Assembly: GCF_000725125.1 (NCBI RefSeq)
Contig: NZ_JFCB01000005.1
Span: 186,001 to 250,000 of the forward strand
Direction of reading: 5' to 3'
DNA: 64,000 nucleotides
From: Streptomyces toyocaensis
Lineage (GTDB): Bacteria > Actinomycetota > Actinomycetes > Streptomycetales > Streptomycetaceae
The stretch's first letter is position 1; the number at the start of each line of letters is the position of its first letter. This document shows, in pieces, positions 50,971-60,602 of this stretch. The position numbers were made by a program, and so were the translations under genes. The notes beneath the pieces were generated by a model. It was not told the origin of the DNA. It was given only the letters and a program-made list of their open reading frames with translations, and did not search any database.

Positions 50971-52189
50971 CCCGACGGCCGGACCCGTTCCGGCGGACGC
51001 CCTGGCCGGGTATCTGCGGGCCCAGGCGACCGAGTTCCTCCGCGCGCTGCGCCTCCACCGGGAGACCGGTGCGGGCGCGGCCGCGTCGGAGGGTTCCGTC
51101 GAGGCGGCCCGGGCGCTGCGGCGTGCGGCCCGCCGCATCAGCGCCAGTCTGCACACCTTCCAGCCGGTCCTCGACCCCGGCTGGTCGGAGGCCCTGCGCC
51201 CCGAACTGGCGTGGGTCTCGGGCACCCTGGCCCAGGAGCACGCCTGCGCCTCCCGCCTGGACCAGCTCCTCCTGGCCCTGCACCGTCTGTCGGGGGCGAC
51301 GTCGTTCCCGCCGCAGACGACGGCCGGCCCGGGAACGGCGGTCCGCGGCGCGGTCCCGGCCACCGCACCGGCGAACCCGGGCCCGCCCCGCCCCACCGGC
51401 ACGGCCGCCGTCCGCGGGCGCCCGGTCCGTACCGTCGCCGCGGCCGACGGGACGGCGGGCACGCGGGGCACGACCGCGACCGCGCCCGCGGGAGCCCGCA
51501 CCGTGCTCGCCGCCGAGGCCACCCGTGCCACGAGGACCGGACCCGCGCCCGACCGGGGCAACCTCACCGTCGGTGCCGCCAAGGCCGGTGCCCTGCTGGA
51601 CCGGCAGCTCACGCTGGCCAGGACCCGGGCGCACTCCACCGCGCTCCAGGCCCTCGGGTCCTCCCGGTTCCACGGGATCACCGACAAGGTCGCCTTACTG
51701 GCCAGCGAGGTCCCGCTGTCCCCGGCCGCGGCCGGCGCCGACCTGCGTCCGCTCGCCGACGCCGCACACGAGCGGCTCGCCGACGCCGTCGCCGCGCTGC
51801 CCCTGCTCACCGCCGGCAGCCCGTACAACGCGGAGGCGCTGATCCACGGGCTGTCCCCGGACCCCGCCCCGCACCCGCAGGACGCCCCCTGGCACCAGGT
51901 CCGCCTCCTGCTGCGCCTGCACCGCTACGCCCGCGAGGTCCTCCACACCGGCGCGGTCGCCACCCCGCCCGCCGACCCGCGTCTGCTCTCCGCGGGTGAG
52001 GCACTCGACCGGCACCGCGACGCCTCGGAGGCGGCGGGCGCCGCCGCGCAGGCGGCCCGCACCCCGCGCATCGCCCCGGCCACGGCGTACGCGCTGGGCG
52101 TGCTCCACGCCGACCAGCGGCATGAGGTGGAGGCAGCGCGGTACGCGTTCCAGCGCGCCTGGCAGAAGGAAACCATCGGCATGTCGTAG
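50951..52189 (+). CDS. CHAD-domain polyphosphate-associated protein
   Basis: A 412-aa protein with conserved basic and His residues typical of [24 protein letters not shown] near the N-terminus and [20 protein letters not shown] towards the C-terminus, separated by an Ala/Thr/Pro-rich linker (about 115-200). CHAD domains bind polyphosphate and occur in operons with ppk. The GTG start lies 20 nt inside ppk. Codon 249 is TTA (51695-51697), one of only two TTA codons I found in the window, so expression may depend on bldA tRNA. Confidence 0.87.
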   Translation: MAQRHLDPTAGPVPADALAGYLRAQATEFLRALRLHRETGAGAAASEGSVEAARALRRAARRISASLHTFQPVLDPGWSEALRPELAWVSGTLAQEHACASRLDQLLLALHRLSGATSFPPQTTAGPGTAVRGAVPATAPANPGPPRPTGTAAVRGRPVRTVAAADGTAGTRGTTATAPAGARTVLAAEATRATRTGPAPDRGNLTVGAAKAGALLDRQLTLARTRAHSTALQALGSSRFHGITDKVALLASEVPLSPAAAGADLRPLADAAHERLADAVAALPLLTAGSPYNAEALIHGLSPDPAPHPQDAPWHQVRLLLRLHRYAREVLHTGAVATPPADPRLLSAGEALDRHRDASEAAGAAAQAARTPRIAPATAYALGVLHADQRHEVEAARYAFQRAWQKETIGMS

Positions 52190-52200
52190 GGAGGCACACG

Positions 52201-52641
52201 GTGAGCACCCCGGACTCCGCCAAGGACGGCACCCTCACCGTCCAGGCCGCCGGATGCGTCCTGTGGCGCGGCTCCCCGGTGACCGGTGAGCTGGAGCTCT
52301 GCCTGGTCCACCGGCCCAAGTACGACGACTGGTCCTGGCCCAAGGGCAAGCTCAAGCGCGGCGAGGACCCGCTGTCCGGCGCCCTGCGCGAGGTCGCCGA
52401 GGAGACGGGCCACACCGCCGTGCCGGCCGCCGAGCTCCCGAGCGCGCACTACCTGGCGAACGGCCGCCCCAAGCGCGTCCGCTACTGGGCGGCCGAAGCG
52501 GTCTCCGGCGCCTTCACCCCGAACGACGAGGTGGACCGCATCCTCTGGCTCTCCCCGGACGCCGCCCGCTCCCTCCTCACCGAGGACAGGGACGCCGAGC
52601 TCGTGGACGCCCTCCTCGCCTCCCTCCGCCCCGCGGAGTAG
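52201..52641 (+). CDS. Nudix hydrolase (MutT1-like)
   Basis: A 146-aa Nudix protein. The Nudix box is complete: G-x5-E-x7-REVAEETG (GKLKRGEDPLSGALREVAEE, about 51-70). WSWPKGKLK and VHRPKYDDW resemble the N-domain of MutT1 or diadenosine polyphosphate hydrolases, but no phosphatase domain follows. Substrates could be 8-oxo-dGTP, ApnA or short polyphosphate. GTG at 52201, 11 bp after the CHAD gene, so one operon with ppk. Confidence 0.88.
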   Translation: MSTPDSAKDGTLTVQAAGCVLWRGSPVTGELELCLVHRPKYDDWSWPKGKLKRGEDPLSGALREVAEETGHTAVPAAELPSAHYLANGRPKRVRYWAAEAVSGAFTPNDEVDRILWLSPDAARSLLTEDRDAELVDALLASLRPAE

Positions 52642-52717
52642 GTGTCCCGTTCCCGCCCGGTATCAGCCCGTGTCCTCGACGTGAGCGTTCCGTGACCTCA
52701 CCGCACCGTCCACAGGG

Positions 52718-52761
52718 GTTCACCCCTCGTTCATGTACGCCAATCGGCCGCTTCACCTGTT
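52718..52761 (+). promoter_or_regulatory. PhoP-box array upstream of pstS
   Basis: GTTCACCCCTC (52718-52728) and GTTCATGTACG (52729-52739) are adjacent 11-bp direct repeat units with the PhoP consensus core GTTCACC. A weaker unit CTTCACCTGTT at 52751-52761 keeps the 11-bp phase. A TAATTT -10 candidate follows at 52767-52772. PhoP activation of pst is well known in Streptomyces. Confidence 0.75.
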
Positions 52762-52876
52762 CTGCCTAATTTCGGCCTTACGCGATGCGGACCGCCCGAT
52801 GAAAGAGGGGGCAACCGCGTCACCCACACTTCGCACGCCGCCGAATTCAGGACGGCGGCCACTGGAAGGAACTCAA

Positions 52877-54007
52877 GTGAAGCTTCAGCGCAAGAACCGG
52901 CGGGCCCTCGCTCTCGGTGCTCTCGCCGTCTCGGGCGCCCTGGCCCTCACGGCGTGCGGCTCCGACGACACCGGTGGCAACAGCAACGGGGGCGACGCCT
53001 CCGCCACCGCGCAGGCCGGCAACATCGACTGCGGCGACGCCAAGGGTCAGCTCCAGGCCTCCGGCTCTTCCGCCCAGAAGAACGCCATCGACGCCTGGGT
53101 CAAGCAGTACGCCGCGGCGTGCAAGGGCGTGCAGGTCAACTACAACCCGACCGGTTCGGGCGCCGGCATCACGGCCTTCACCCAGGGCCAGACCGCCTTC
53201 GCCGGTTCGGACTCCGCGCTGAAGCCCGAGGAGATCGAGGCCTCGAAGAAGATCTGCTCCGGCGGCCAGGGCATCGACCTGCCGATGGTCGGCGGCCCGA
53301 TCGCGATCGGTTACAACGTCCCGGGCGTCGACACCCTCGTCCTGGACGCCCCGACCCTCGCCAAGATCTTCGACAGCAAGATCACCAAATGGAACGACGA
53401 GGCGATCGCGAAGCTCAACCCCGACGCCAAGCTGCCCGACCTGAAGATCCAGGCCTTCCACCGCTCCGACGAGTCCGGCACCACGGACAACTTCACCAAG
53501 TACCTGAAGGCCGCCGCGCCCGACGACTGGAAGTACGAGGGCGGCAAGGCCTGGCAGGCGAAGGGCGGCCAGTCCGCTCCGCAGTCCGCCGGTGTCGCCC
53601 AGCAGGTGAAGCAGACCTCGGGCGCGATCTCTTACATGGAGCTGTCCTACGCCAAGGACGGCATGAACACCGTCTCCCTCAAGACCGAGGCCGCCGAGCC
53701 GGTCGAGGCCACCATCGAGAACGCTACCGCCGCCATCGGCGCCGCCAAGGTCGTCGGTACCGGCAAGGACCTCGCGCTGGAGCTGGACTACACCCCGGAG
53801 GCCGACGGCGCCTACCCGCTCGTCCTCGTGACGTACGAGATCGTCTGCGACAAGGGCAACAAGGCCGACACCCTGCCCGCCACCAAGTCCTTCCTGAACT
53901 ACATCGCCTCGGAGGACGGTCAGGGCCTGCTGGCGGACGCCGGCTACGCCCCGATGCCCGAGGAGATCATCACCAAGGTCCGCGAGACCATCTCGAGCCT
54001 CGCCTGA
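52877..54007 (+). CDS. pstS: phosphate ABC transporter substrate-binding lipoprotein PstS
   Basis: A 376-aa lipoprotein. The signal peptide ends in lipobox LTAC with Cys27. The mature protein has phosphate-binding motifs QASGSSAQKNAI, TGSGAGITAF and RSDESGTTDNFTKYL. It captures extracellular phosphate for PstCAB. GTG at 52877 has an AAGGA ribosome binding site. A hairpin after the stop probably reduces read-through, so that PstS is made in excess. Confidence 0.96.
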   Translation: MKLQRKNRRALALGALAVSGALALTACGSDDTGGNSNGGDASATAQAGNIDCGDAKGQLQASGSSAQKNAIDAWVKQYAAACKGVQVNYNPTGSGAGITAFTQGQTAFAGSDSALKPEEIEASKKICSGGQGIDLPMVGGPIAIGYNVPGVDTLVLDAPTLAKIFDSKITKWNDEAIAKLNPDAKLPDLKIQAFHRSDESGTTDNFTKYLKAAAPDDWKYEGGKAWQAKGGQSAPQSAGVAQQVKQTSGAISYMELSYAKDGMNTVSLKTEAAEPVEATIENATAAIGAAKVVGTGKDLALELDYTPEADGAYPLVLVTYEIVCDKGNKADTLPATKSFLNYIASEDGQGLLADAGYAPMPEEIITKVRETISSLA

Positions 54008-54014
54008 CCCGAGT

Positions 54015-54050
54015 GTGCGGACCGGCCCCGACCACGGTGCCGGTCCGCAC
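54015..54050 (+). terminator. attenuating hairpin between pstS and pstC
   Basis: The 11-bp stem GTGCGGACCGG / CCGGTCCGCAC with a 14-nt loop begins 7 bp after the pstS stop. In pst operons such a hairpin stabilises the pstS mRNA or partly terminates it. Confidence 0.65.
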
Positions 54051-54139
54051 CGTCCGGTGCACCGCCATCAGGAGCCCCCGGACCCGGAAGGCTCCGACCG
54101 AGCCGTCCGTCCCGGCGGCTCCGCAGACCGGAGAACCCG

Positions 54140-55144
54140 ATGGACATCACCACACAGAAACCCGCCGCTCCCCCCGCACCCGGACCGGCCGCGCCCGAGG
54201 ACAAGCGCGCCGCTCGCGGTGCCACCCGCCCCGGTGACCGGATATTCCTCGGGCTCTCCCGCGGATCCGGCATCTTCGTCCTGGTCCTGATGGCCGCCAT
54301 CGCGGCCTTCCTCACCTATCGCGCCTCGCTGGCCATCAGCAAGGACGAAGCCAACTTCTTCACCTCCTTCGAGTGGAACCCCACCGGCGTCCCGCCGGAG
54401 TTCGGCATCGCCGTCCTGGCCTTCGGCACCATCGTGTCGTCGATCATCGCCATGGTCATCGCCGTTCCCATCTCGGTCGGCATCGCCCTGTTCATCACGC
54501 ACTACGCCCCCCGCCGGCTCGGCGGCACCGTCGCGTACGTGATCGACCTGCTCGCCGCCGTCCCCTCCATCGTCTACGGCCTGTGGGGCGCCATCGTCCT
54601 GGTGCCGCACATGGACGGCCTCTACGGCTGGCTCGACGACTACCTCGGCTGGACCGGCGTCTTCGCGTGGGAAGGCGGCCCCGCGCGGTCGCTGCTCACC
54701 GTCGGCATCCTGCTCGCCCTGATGATCCTTCCGATCATCACCAACGTCAGCCGCGAGGTCTTCCGCCAGGTCCCGCGCATGCACGAGGAGGCGGCCCTGG
54801 CTCTCGGCGCCACGCGCTGGGAGGTCATCCGCATGTCGGTGCTGCCCTTCGGCCGCTCGGGCGTCATCTCCGCCTCGATGCTGGGCCTCGGCCGCGCGCT
54901 CGGCGAGACGATGGCCGTGGCCATGGTGCTCTCGCCGTCCTTCGACATCAGCGCCAGCCTGCTCGACGCGGGCGGCGGCACCTTCGCCCAGAACATCGCC
55001 AGCAAGTTCAACGAGGCCACCGTGATGGGACAGGACGCGCTGATCGCCTCCGGCATGGTGCTCTTCGTCATCACCCTGCTGGTCAACGGCGCGGCCCGCC
55101 TGATCATCGCCCGCCGCAAGGAGTACTCGGGGGCCAACGCATGA
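54140..55144 (+). CDS. pstC: phosphate ABC transporter permease PstC
   Basis: A 334-aa inner-membrane permease. It has a Pro/Ala-rich cytoplasmic start, a membrane helix at about 38-58, then a large extracytoplasmic loop and five further helices. The ABC-permease loop reads EEAALALGATRWEVIRMSVL, and AVPSIVYGLWG is typical. ATG at 54140. Its stop overlaps the pstA start (ATGA), coupling the two permease subunits. Confidence 0.95.
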   Translation: MDITTQKPAAPPAPGPAAPEDKRAARGATRPGDRIFLGLSRGSGIFVLVLMAAIAAFLTYRASLAISKDEANFFTSFEWNPTGVPPEFGIAVLAFGTIVSSIIAMVIAVPISVGIALFITHYAPRRLGGTVAYVIDLLAAVPSIVYGLWGAIVLVPHMDGLYGWLDDYLGWTGVFAWEGGPARSLLTVGILLALMILPIITNVSREVFRQVPRMHEEAALALGATRWEVIRMSVLPFGRSGVISASMLGLGRALGETMAVAMVLSPSFDISASLLDAGGGTFAQNIASKFNEATVMGQDALIASGMVLFVITLLVNGAARLIIARRKEYSGANA

Positions 55145-56196
55145 GCCACGCAACCCTTTCCCCCAAGCGCAGCTCCCTGCGCGGCGCGACCCTGCCCAAG
55201 TGGTTCGCCTGGGCGGTCGCCGCCGGCTCCCTCGCCCTGGGCTACGGCATCAGCGCCGCGGCCGGCCTGCACAGCGACATCCAGTGGGCCCTGATCGCCG
55301 CGGTCCTCTTCGTCGTCGGCTCCTACGCCGTCTCCGCGAAGGTCGAGGGCGGCCGCCAGGCCAGGGACCGCACCGCGACCAGCCTGGTCTGGGTCGCCTT
55401 CCTGCTGGCCGTCACCCCGCTGGCCTCCCTCCTGTGGGAGACGGCCGAGCGCGGCGTGAAGGTGCTCGACGGCTACTTCCTCACCCACTCGATGGGCGTG
55501 GTCGCCGACGCGGAACCCGGCGGCGGCATCTACCACGCCCTCCTCGGCACCCTGGAGCAGGTCGGCCTCGCCTCCCTGATCTCCGTGCCGGTCGGGGTGC
55601 TCACCGCGATCTACCTGGTGGAGTACGGGCGCGGCAAGCTCGCCAGGGCCGTCACCTTCTTCGTCGACGTCATGACGGGCATCCCGTCGATCGTCGCGGG
55701 TCTGTTCATCCTGAGCCTGTGGGTCCTCATCCTGAAGATGGGCCCGTCCGGCTTCGCCGGTTCGCTGGCCCTGTCGATCCTGATGATCCCGGTCGTCGTC
55801 CGTTCCACCGAGGAGATGCTCAAGCTCGTCCCGAACGAGCTGCGCGAGGCGTCCCTGGCGCTCGGCGTGCCGAAGTGGCGCACGATCCTGAAGGTGGTCC
55901 TGCCGACGTCGATCGGCGGCATCATCACCGGCATCATGCTGGCGATCGCCCGTATCACCGGTGAGACGGCCCCCGTGCTGCTGCTGGTCTGGGGCACGGA
56001 CTTCATCAACGCCAACCCGTTCCAGGACCCGCAGGAATCGCTGCCCATGTACATCTACCTGCAGTTCGGCGCCGGTTCCGACCCCGCGTACGACCGTGCC
56101 TGGGCGGCGGCCCTGACGCTCATCGCGTTCATCATGATCCTCAACCTGGCGGCCCGCGGCATCGCCCGCTGGAAGGCCCCCAAGACCGGTCGCTGA
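55141..56196 (+). CDS. pstA: phosphate ABC transporter permease PstA
   Basis: A 351-aa permease with about eight hydrophobic segments. Family motifs: [16 protein letters not shown] and the EAA-type loop [20 protein letters not shown], then [16 protein letters not shown]. It has two extra N-terminal helices compared with the E. coli protein, as is usual in actinobacteria. ATG at 55141 overlaps the pstC stop. It forms the translocation channel with PstC. Confidence 0.95.
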   Translation: MSHATLSPKRSSLRGATLPKWFAWAVAAGSLALGYGISAAAGLHSDIQWALIAAVLFVVGSYAVSAKVEGGRQARDRTATSLVWVAFLLAVTPLASLLWETAERGVKVLDGYFLTHSMGVVADAEPGGGIYHALLGTLEQVGLASLISVPVGVLTAIYLVEYGRGKLARAVTFFVDVMTGIPSIVAGLFILSLWVLILKMGPSGFAGSLALSILMIPVVVRSTEEMLKLVPNELREASLALGVPKWRTILKVVLPTSIGGIITGIMLAIARITGETAPVLLLVWGTDFINANPFQDPQESLPMYIYLQFGAGSDPAYDRAWAAALTLIAFIMILNLAARGIARWKAPKTGR

Positions 56197-56231
56197 AGGC
56201 CTCCCCGGACCCGAAAGAAGAAGTGATACCC

Positions 56232-57008
56232 ATGGCCAAGCGCATCGACGTCAGCGGCCTCAACGCCTACTACGGCTCCTTCCTGGCCATCGAGGACATC
56301 TCGATGACCGTCGAACCCCGCTCCGTGACGGCCTTCATCGGCCCCTCCGGCTGCGGCAAGTCCACCTTCCTGCGCACCCTGAACCGCATGCACGAGGTGA
56401 CGCCCGGCGGCCGGGTCGAGGGCAAGGTCATGCTCGACGACGAGAACCTGTACGGCGCCGGCATCGACCCGGTGGCCGTGCGGCGCGAGGTCGGCATGGT
56501 CTTCCAGCGCCCGAACCCGTTCCCGACGATGTCGGTGTACGACAACGTGGCGGCGGGCCTGCGCCTGAACGGCAAGTACAAGAAGTCCCAGCTGGACGAC
56601 GTCGTCGAGAAGTCCCTCAGGGGCGCCAACCTCTGGAACGAGGTCAAGGACCGCCTGAACAAGCCGGGCTCGGGCCTGTCGGGCGGCCAGCAGCAGCGCC
56701 TGTGCATCGCCCGCGCCATCGCGGTCGAGCCGAACGTCCTGCTGATGGACGAGCCCTGCTCCGCCCTCGACCCGATCTCCACCCTCGCCATCGAGGACCT
56801 GATCGGCGAGCTGAAGGAGCGCTTCACGATCGTCATCGTGACGCACAACATGCAGCAGGCGGCCCGCGTCTCCGACCGCACCGCGTTCTTCAACCTCGCG
56901 GCGGTCGGCCAGCCCGGCAAGCTGATCGAGATCGACGACACGGAGCGCATCTTCTCCAACCCGTCCGTCCAGGCCACGGAGGACTACATCTCCGGCCGCT
57001 TCGGCTGA
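56232..57008 (+). CDS. pstB: phosphate ABC transporter ATPase PstB
   Basis: A 258-aa ABC ATPase: Walker [10 protein letters not shown] (about 36-44), Q-loop [12 protein letters not shown], signature LSGGQQQRL, Walker [14 protein letters not shown] and H-loop VTHNM. It powers phosphate import by PstSCA. ATG at 56232 is preferred over GTG at 56223 because of ribosome-binding-site spacing. Two hairpins end the operon. Confidence 0.96.
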   Translation: MAKRIDVSGLNAYYGSFLAIEDISMTVEPRSVTAFIGPSGCGKSTFLRTLNRMHEVTPGGRVEGKVMLDDENLYGAGIDPVAVRREVGMVFQRPNPFPTMSVYDNVAAGLRLNGKYKKSQLDDVVEKSLRGANLWNEVKDRLNKPGSGLSGGQQQRLCIARAIAVEPNVLLMDEPCSALDPISTLAIEDLIGELKERFTIVIVTHNMQQAARVSDRTAFFNLAAVGQPGKLIEIDDTERIFSNPSVQATEDYISGRFG

Positions 57009-57016
57009 CCGATCCC

Positions 57017-57050
57017 CTCGCGGTGCTGCATGGCGGTGCCACCGCGAGGC
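57017..57050 (+). terminator. first hairpin after pstB
   Basis: The 10-bp stem CCTCGCGGTG / CACCGCGAGG with a 14-nt loop begins 8 bp after the pstB stop. Confidence 0.55.
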
Positions 57051-57053
57051 CGA

Positions 57054-57086
57054 AGGGCCCGCCCCCTGTCCGGAGGCGGGCCCTTC
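57054..57086. terminator. second, stronger hairpin between pstB and pit
   Basis: A perfect 11-bp stem AAGGGCCCGCC / GGCGGGCCCTT with an 11-nt loop sits between two convergent genes and probably serves both directions. Confidence 0.75.
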
Positions 57087-57134
57087 CCCATCCCTGCGTC
57101 GCTGCGGGCGGTCGCGCCGCCGGGGCGCCCGCCG

Positions 57135-58133
57135 CTACAGGAACGCCAGATTCACAACCCCGTAGGACAACGCGGCGACCGCCCCCGCCGCCGGCATGGT
57201 GATGAACCACCCGAGCACGATGTTCTTGGCAACGCCCCACCGCACGGCGTTGACCCGCTTCGTCGCCCCCACACCCATGATCGCCGAAGTGATCACGTGC
57301 GTGGTGGAGATCGGCGCGTGGAACAGGAACGCCGACCCGAACATGATCGACGCACCCGTCGTCTCCGCGGCGAACCCCTGCGGCGGATCCAGCTCGATGA
57401 TCTTCCGCCCCAGCGTCCGCATGATGCGCCAGCCACCCGCGTACGTCCCCGCGGACAGCATCACCGCACAGGCGATCTTCACCCACACCGGGATCGGATC
57501 GCCGTAGTCCTCGACGTCGGCGATGACCAGCGCCATCACCACGATGCCCATCGTCTTCTGCGCGTCCTGCAGACCGTGCCCCAGCGCCATACCCGCCGCG
57601 GACACCGTCTGCGCGATACGGAAGCCGCGCTTCGCCTTGTGCGGGTTGGCCCGGCGGAAGATCCACATGATGGCGGTCATCACCAGGTAACCGGCGATCA
57701 GACCGACGACCGGCGACACGAACATGGGGATGACGATCTTGTCGAGCACCCCCTGCCAGTACACGGTCGTCCCGCCGGCCAGCGCGGCCCCCACCATGCC
57801 CCCGAACAGCGCGTGGGACGACGACGACGGCAACCCGAAGTACCAGGTGATCAGGTTCCAGACGATCGCCCCCACCAGCGCGGCGAAGAGGATCCCCATC
57901 CCCTTGGAGCCCTCGGGGGTCTGGATCACACCCTCACTGACGGTCTTGGCGACCCCGGAACCCATGAACGCGCCGGCCAGGTTCATCACGGCCGCCATCG
58001 CGAGCGCCACCCGGGGCGTCAGCGCGCGCGTGGACACGGACGTGGCGATCGCGTTGGCGGAGTCGTGGAAACCGTTGGTGTACGTGAAGAAGAGCGCGAC
58101 CCCGATGGTCACGACCAGAGCAAAGGTGTCCAT
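57135..58133 (-). CDS. pitH1: PiT-family low-affinity phosphate transporter
   Basis: A 332-aa permease with about ten membrane helices. PiT signatures: FTYTNGFHDSANAIATSVST near the N-terminus and the inverted-repeat counterpart FHAPISTTHVITSAIMGVGA near the C-terminus, plus GLPSSSSHALFGG. It imports metal-phosphate driven by protons. ATG at 58133 lies 7 bp after the PhoU-like gene, so the two form an operon. It faces the pst operon, placing both phosphate uptake systems together. Confidence 0.92.
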   Translation of the reverse strand: MDTFALVVTIGVALFFTYTNGFHDSANAIATSVSTRALTPRVALAMAAVMNLAGAFMGSGVAKTVSEGVIQTPEGSKGMGILFAALVGAIVWNLITWYFGLPSSSSHALFGGMVGAALAGGTTVYWQGVLDKIVIPMFVSPVVGLIAGYLVMTAIMWIFRRANPHKAKRGFRIAQTVSAAGMALGHGLQDAQKTMGIVVMALVIADVEDYGDPIPVWVKIACAVMLSAGTYAGGWRIMRTLGRKIIELDPPQGFAAETTGASIMFGSAFLFHAPISTTHVITSAIMGVGATKRVNAVRWGVAKNIVLGWFITMPAAGAVAALSYGVVNLAFL

Positions 58134-58140
58134 GAAGGGC

Positions 58141-58761
58141 TCAGGACTCCTTGACGGCGATGGTCTCCACCGTGTTCGCCACGTGCTCGAAGGCGTCGGC
58201 CGCCTCCTCCAGTACGTCCACGATCTGCTTGAGCTTCAGTACCTCGATGGCGTCGTACTTGCCGTTGAAGAGGTGGGCCAGCAGCTTGCGGTGGATCTGG
58301 TCGGCCTGGTTCTCCAGACGGTTGACCTCGATCCAGTACTCGGTGAGGTTCTCCATGGTGCGCAGATGCGGCATGGCCTCCGCGGTCAGCTCCGCGGCCC
58401 GCGCCAGGACCTCGATCTGCTGCTCGACACCCTTGGGCAGTTCCTCGACGTTGTAGAGGACGACCAGGTCGACTGCCTCCTCCATGAAGTCCATGATGTC
58501 GTCGAGGGAGGACGCCAGGGCGTAGATGTCCTCACGGTCGAACGGCGTGATGAACGAGGAGTTCAGCTGGTGGAAGATCGCATGCGTGGCATCGTCACCT
58601 GCGTGCTCCGCGGCCCGCATCCGCTCCGCGATCTCGGCCCGGGCGGAGGTGTCCGCCCCGAGCAGTTCCATCAGGAGCTTGGAGCCCGTGACGATGTTGT
58701 CCGCGGACGCGGCGAACATGTCGTAGAAGCTCGTCTCCCTGGGGGTCAGACGAAAGCGCAC
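58141..58761 (-). CDS. PhoU-like DUF47 protein
   Basis: A 206-aa helical protein of the DUF47/PhoU-like family (RFRLTPRETSFYDMFAASAD, DREDIYALASSLDDIMDFME, HLFNGKYDAIEVLKLKQIVD), with acidic E/DxxxD motifs that could bind metal clusters. Such proteins precede pit genes and probably regulate Pit. GTG at 58761. It is not the PhoU of the PhoR-PhoP system. Confidence 0.9.
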   Translation of the reverse strand: MRFRLTPRETSFYDMFAASADNIVTGSKLLMELLGADTSARAEIAERMRAAEHAGDDATHAIFHQLNSSFITPFDREDIYALASSLDDIMDFMEEAVDLVVLYNVEELPKGVEQQIEVLARAAELTAEAMPHLRTMENLTEYWIEVNRLENQADQIHRKLLAHLFNGKYDAIEVLKLKQIVDVLEEAADAFEHVANTVETIAVKES

Positions 58762-58949
58762 GTGGGGTCCTCGGTATGCATCGGTGTCGGTCAGGCTGAT
58801 GCTAGGCGCACCATCCGGCCACGTGTAACGGGCCGTCCCCAGTGTCGCCCATCGGGCACAGTGATGGGCACGGGGGCGGCCCGAGGCCCGTATCCGGCCG
58901 TGGCGCATGTCGGCGGCCACCGGGCGTATACCCAGCGAAGTTCGGTACC

Positions 58950-58970
58950 ATATACCCACCAGGGGTATAT
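58950..58970. promoter_or_regulatory. CsoR operator
   Basis: ATATACCC-ACCAG-GGGTATAT has 8-bp arms, as in copper-responsive CsoR sites. It ends 27 bp before the csoR ATG. A further half-site GTATACCC occurs at 58926-58933. Autoregulation is likely. Confidence 0.72.
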
Positions 58971-58997
58971 GTCGGCCACCATCATCAGGAGGACGCG

Positions 58998-59348
58998 ATG
59001 ACGACCACCGAGACCGGCGCGGACACGCCCTCCTCCACGGAGGTCGTGACCGACCACGACCGGGGCATCCACGGCTACCACCACCAGAAGCAGGAACACC
59101 TCAAGCGCCTGCGCCGCATCGAGGGCCAGATCCGCGGACTGCAGCGCATGGTCGACGAGGACGTCTACTGCATCGACATACTCACCCAGGTGTCCGCCTC
59201 CACCAAGGCCCTGCAGTCGTTCGCACTGCAGCTGCTGGAGGAGCACCTGCGCCACTGCGTCGCCGACGCGGCCGTCAAGGGCGGCGACGAGATCGACGCG
59301 AAGGTGAAGGAGGCGACGCAGGCCATCGCCCGCATGCTGCGCACCTGA
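58998..59348 (+). CDS. csoR: copper-sensing repressor CsoR
   Basis: A 116-aa helical repressor. The Cu(I) ligands are at exactly the family spacing: Cys58 (VYCIDIL), His83 and Cys87 (EEHLRHC), 25 and 4 residues apart. HLKRLRRIEGQIRGLQRMV is the conserved DNA-binding helix. Cu(I) binding releases the operator. ATG at 58998 has an AGGAGG ribosome binding site. The copA/copZ targets are not in the window. Confidence 0.93.
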   Translation: MTTTETGADTPSSTEVVTDHDRGIHGYHHQKQEHLKRLRRIEGQIRGLQRMVDEDVYCIDILTQVSASTKALQSFALQLLEEHLRHCVADAAVKGGDEIDAKVKEATQAIARMLRT

Positions 59349-59381
59349 CCAGGGGGCGGCGGCCCGCGCGGACCGGCGCCG

Positions 59382-59561
59382 TCAGCCCCCGCCGGACTCG
59401 GCCCGCGCCTCGGCCACCCGCAGCACTTCGTCGATGCTCTCGAGACTGAGCCGGTCCTCGGCGGCCGAGGCGGCGATGATCAGCTCCCCGCACAGCTCGA
59501 TCTCGGCGAGCGCCACGTGGTCCTGAACCGTCCCGCCCCTGAGCGGAGCCACGCGCCTCAC
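59382..59561 (-). CDS. 59-aa conserved small acidic protein
   Basis: The frame reads MRRVAPLRGGTVQDHVALAE, then IELCGELIIAASAAEDRLSL and ESIDEVLRVAEARAESGGG. It is helical and acidic with one Cys. GTG at 59561 is chosen for GGAG six bases upstream; GTG at 59552 is the alternative. I recall similar small proteins in other streptomycetes. No known domain. Convergent with csoR, about 33 bp between stops. Confidence 0.6.
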   Translation of the reverse strand: MRRVAPLRGGTVQDHVALAEIELCGELIIAASAAEDRLSLESIDEVLRVAEARAESGGG

Positions 59562-59655
59562 CCCATCTCCGTCGTCACCGACTTCCTAGAGTAGGGAGCG
59601 CCCCACACACCGCGCATGGCACGGAAGGGCTAGTTCGCGCCGGTCACTCAGGGGC

Positions 59656-60498
59656 TCATCCCGCGGCGATCCGGCCGGCGTAGATGTCCGCCTCCCCGGG
59701 CAGCCGCACGTCGGCCGGCGCCCCGAAGTCGTACAGCAGCGTCGTCGAGGCGACCGCGACGGGCTCGTCCTGCCGGCCGTTGACGAAGCTGAACCGGTGC
59801 CGGACCTTGCGGATCCGCCCCTGGTCGTCGAGGTAGACGTCGAACGGCACCCGCGCGGTGGCGAACCCTTTCGCCGCCGCGCCCAGCGGCCCCCGGTTCG
59901 CGTCCGAGGCGGCCAGCGAGGCCTTCCCCAGGTCGGCGGTCCCCCGGTAGTGGCGCACCTTCGCCCCCGCGACCTCGGTCCGCCCGACGAACGTAGCCGA
60001 ACGCGTGCCGCGCAGCACCTCCGCCGCGGCGAACGGATCGGTGGCCCCGCCGGTGACGAGGTTCCCGTCGGACAGCGTCCCGGTGTCCACCCGCACCCAC
60101 TTGTCGGCGGGCACCCCCGCCCCCCGGTTCTTCATGAACAGCGCACCGGGCGCGAGCAGTTCGGTGATGGGCAGCCGGACGGTCTCCCCCGCGGGATCCG
60201 GCGGCAGCAGCACCTTCAGCCGCCCGAGCCCCCTGCGGTAGTCGTAGACCCCCTCGCCCCGGATGGTGACCCGGGTTCCGCCGGTGGCCATCTCCAGGGA
60301 CGTGCGCGCCTTGGAACTTCCGGCCTCCACCAGAGCCCCGGCCGCCTCCCGCAGCACCCGGACCGGGTCCCCGGCCGGCGCGCCGTGGGTCACGGCGTCA
60401 CTCCGCGCACACCCGGCTGCCCCGAACCCCAGACAGCACACGACCCCGACCCCGGCCACCACGCCGCGCATCCGCCAGTGCTGCTGTCGTCGAGCCAT
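59656..60498 (-). CDS. LppX/LprAFG-like lipoprotein
   Basis: A 280-aa lipoprotein with a signal peptide ending in GAAGC (lipid-modified Cys30). The mature part (LREAAGALVEAGSSKARTSL, GEGVYDYRRGLGRLKVL, DDQGRIRKVRHRFSFV) resembles the LppX/LprG beta-sheet family that carries lipids in mycobacteria, and related streptomycete lipoproteins. Ligand unknown. ATG at 60498. Confidence 0.78.
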   Translation of the reverse strand: MARRQQHWRMRGVVAGVGVVCCLGFGAAGCARSDAVTHGAPAGDPVRVLREAAGALVEAGSSKARTSLEMATGGTRVTIRGEGVYDYRRGLGRLKVLLPPDPAGETVRLPITELLAPGALFMKNRGAGVPADKWVRVDTGTLSDGNLVTGGATDPFAAAEVLRGTRSATFVGRTEVAGAKVRHYRGTADLGKASLAASDANRGPLGAAAKGFATARVPFDVYLDDQGRIRKVRHRFSFVNGRQDEPVAVASTTLLYDFGAPADVRLPGEADIYAGRIAAG

Positions 60499-60589
60499 GC
60501 CTGCCTACCCCCGCTCCGTCCGACACGGGCCGCCTGTCGTCGGGGTCAACGACCGGTAAGTGACCCCGTCACGCCGACACGCCGGGCGC

Positions 60590-60595
60590 TACCGT
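60590..60595 (+). promoter_or_regulatory. -10 element of a leaderless start (53-aa protein)
   Basis: TACCGT fits TAnnnT and ends 7 nt before GTG at 60603; no ribosome binding site is present. Confidence 0.4.
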
Positions 60596-60602
60596 GGTCG
60601 GC

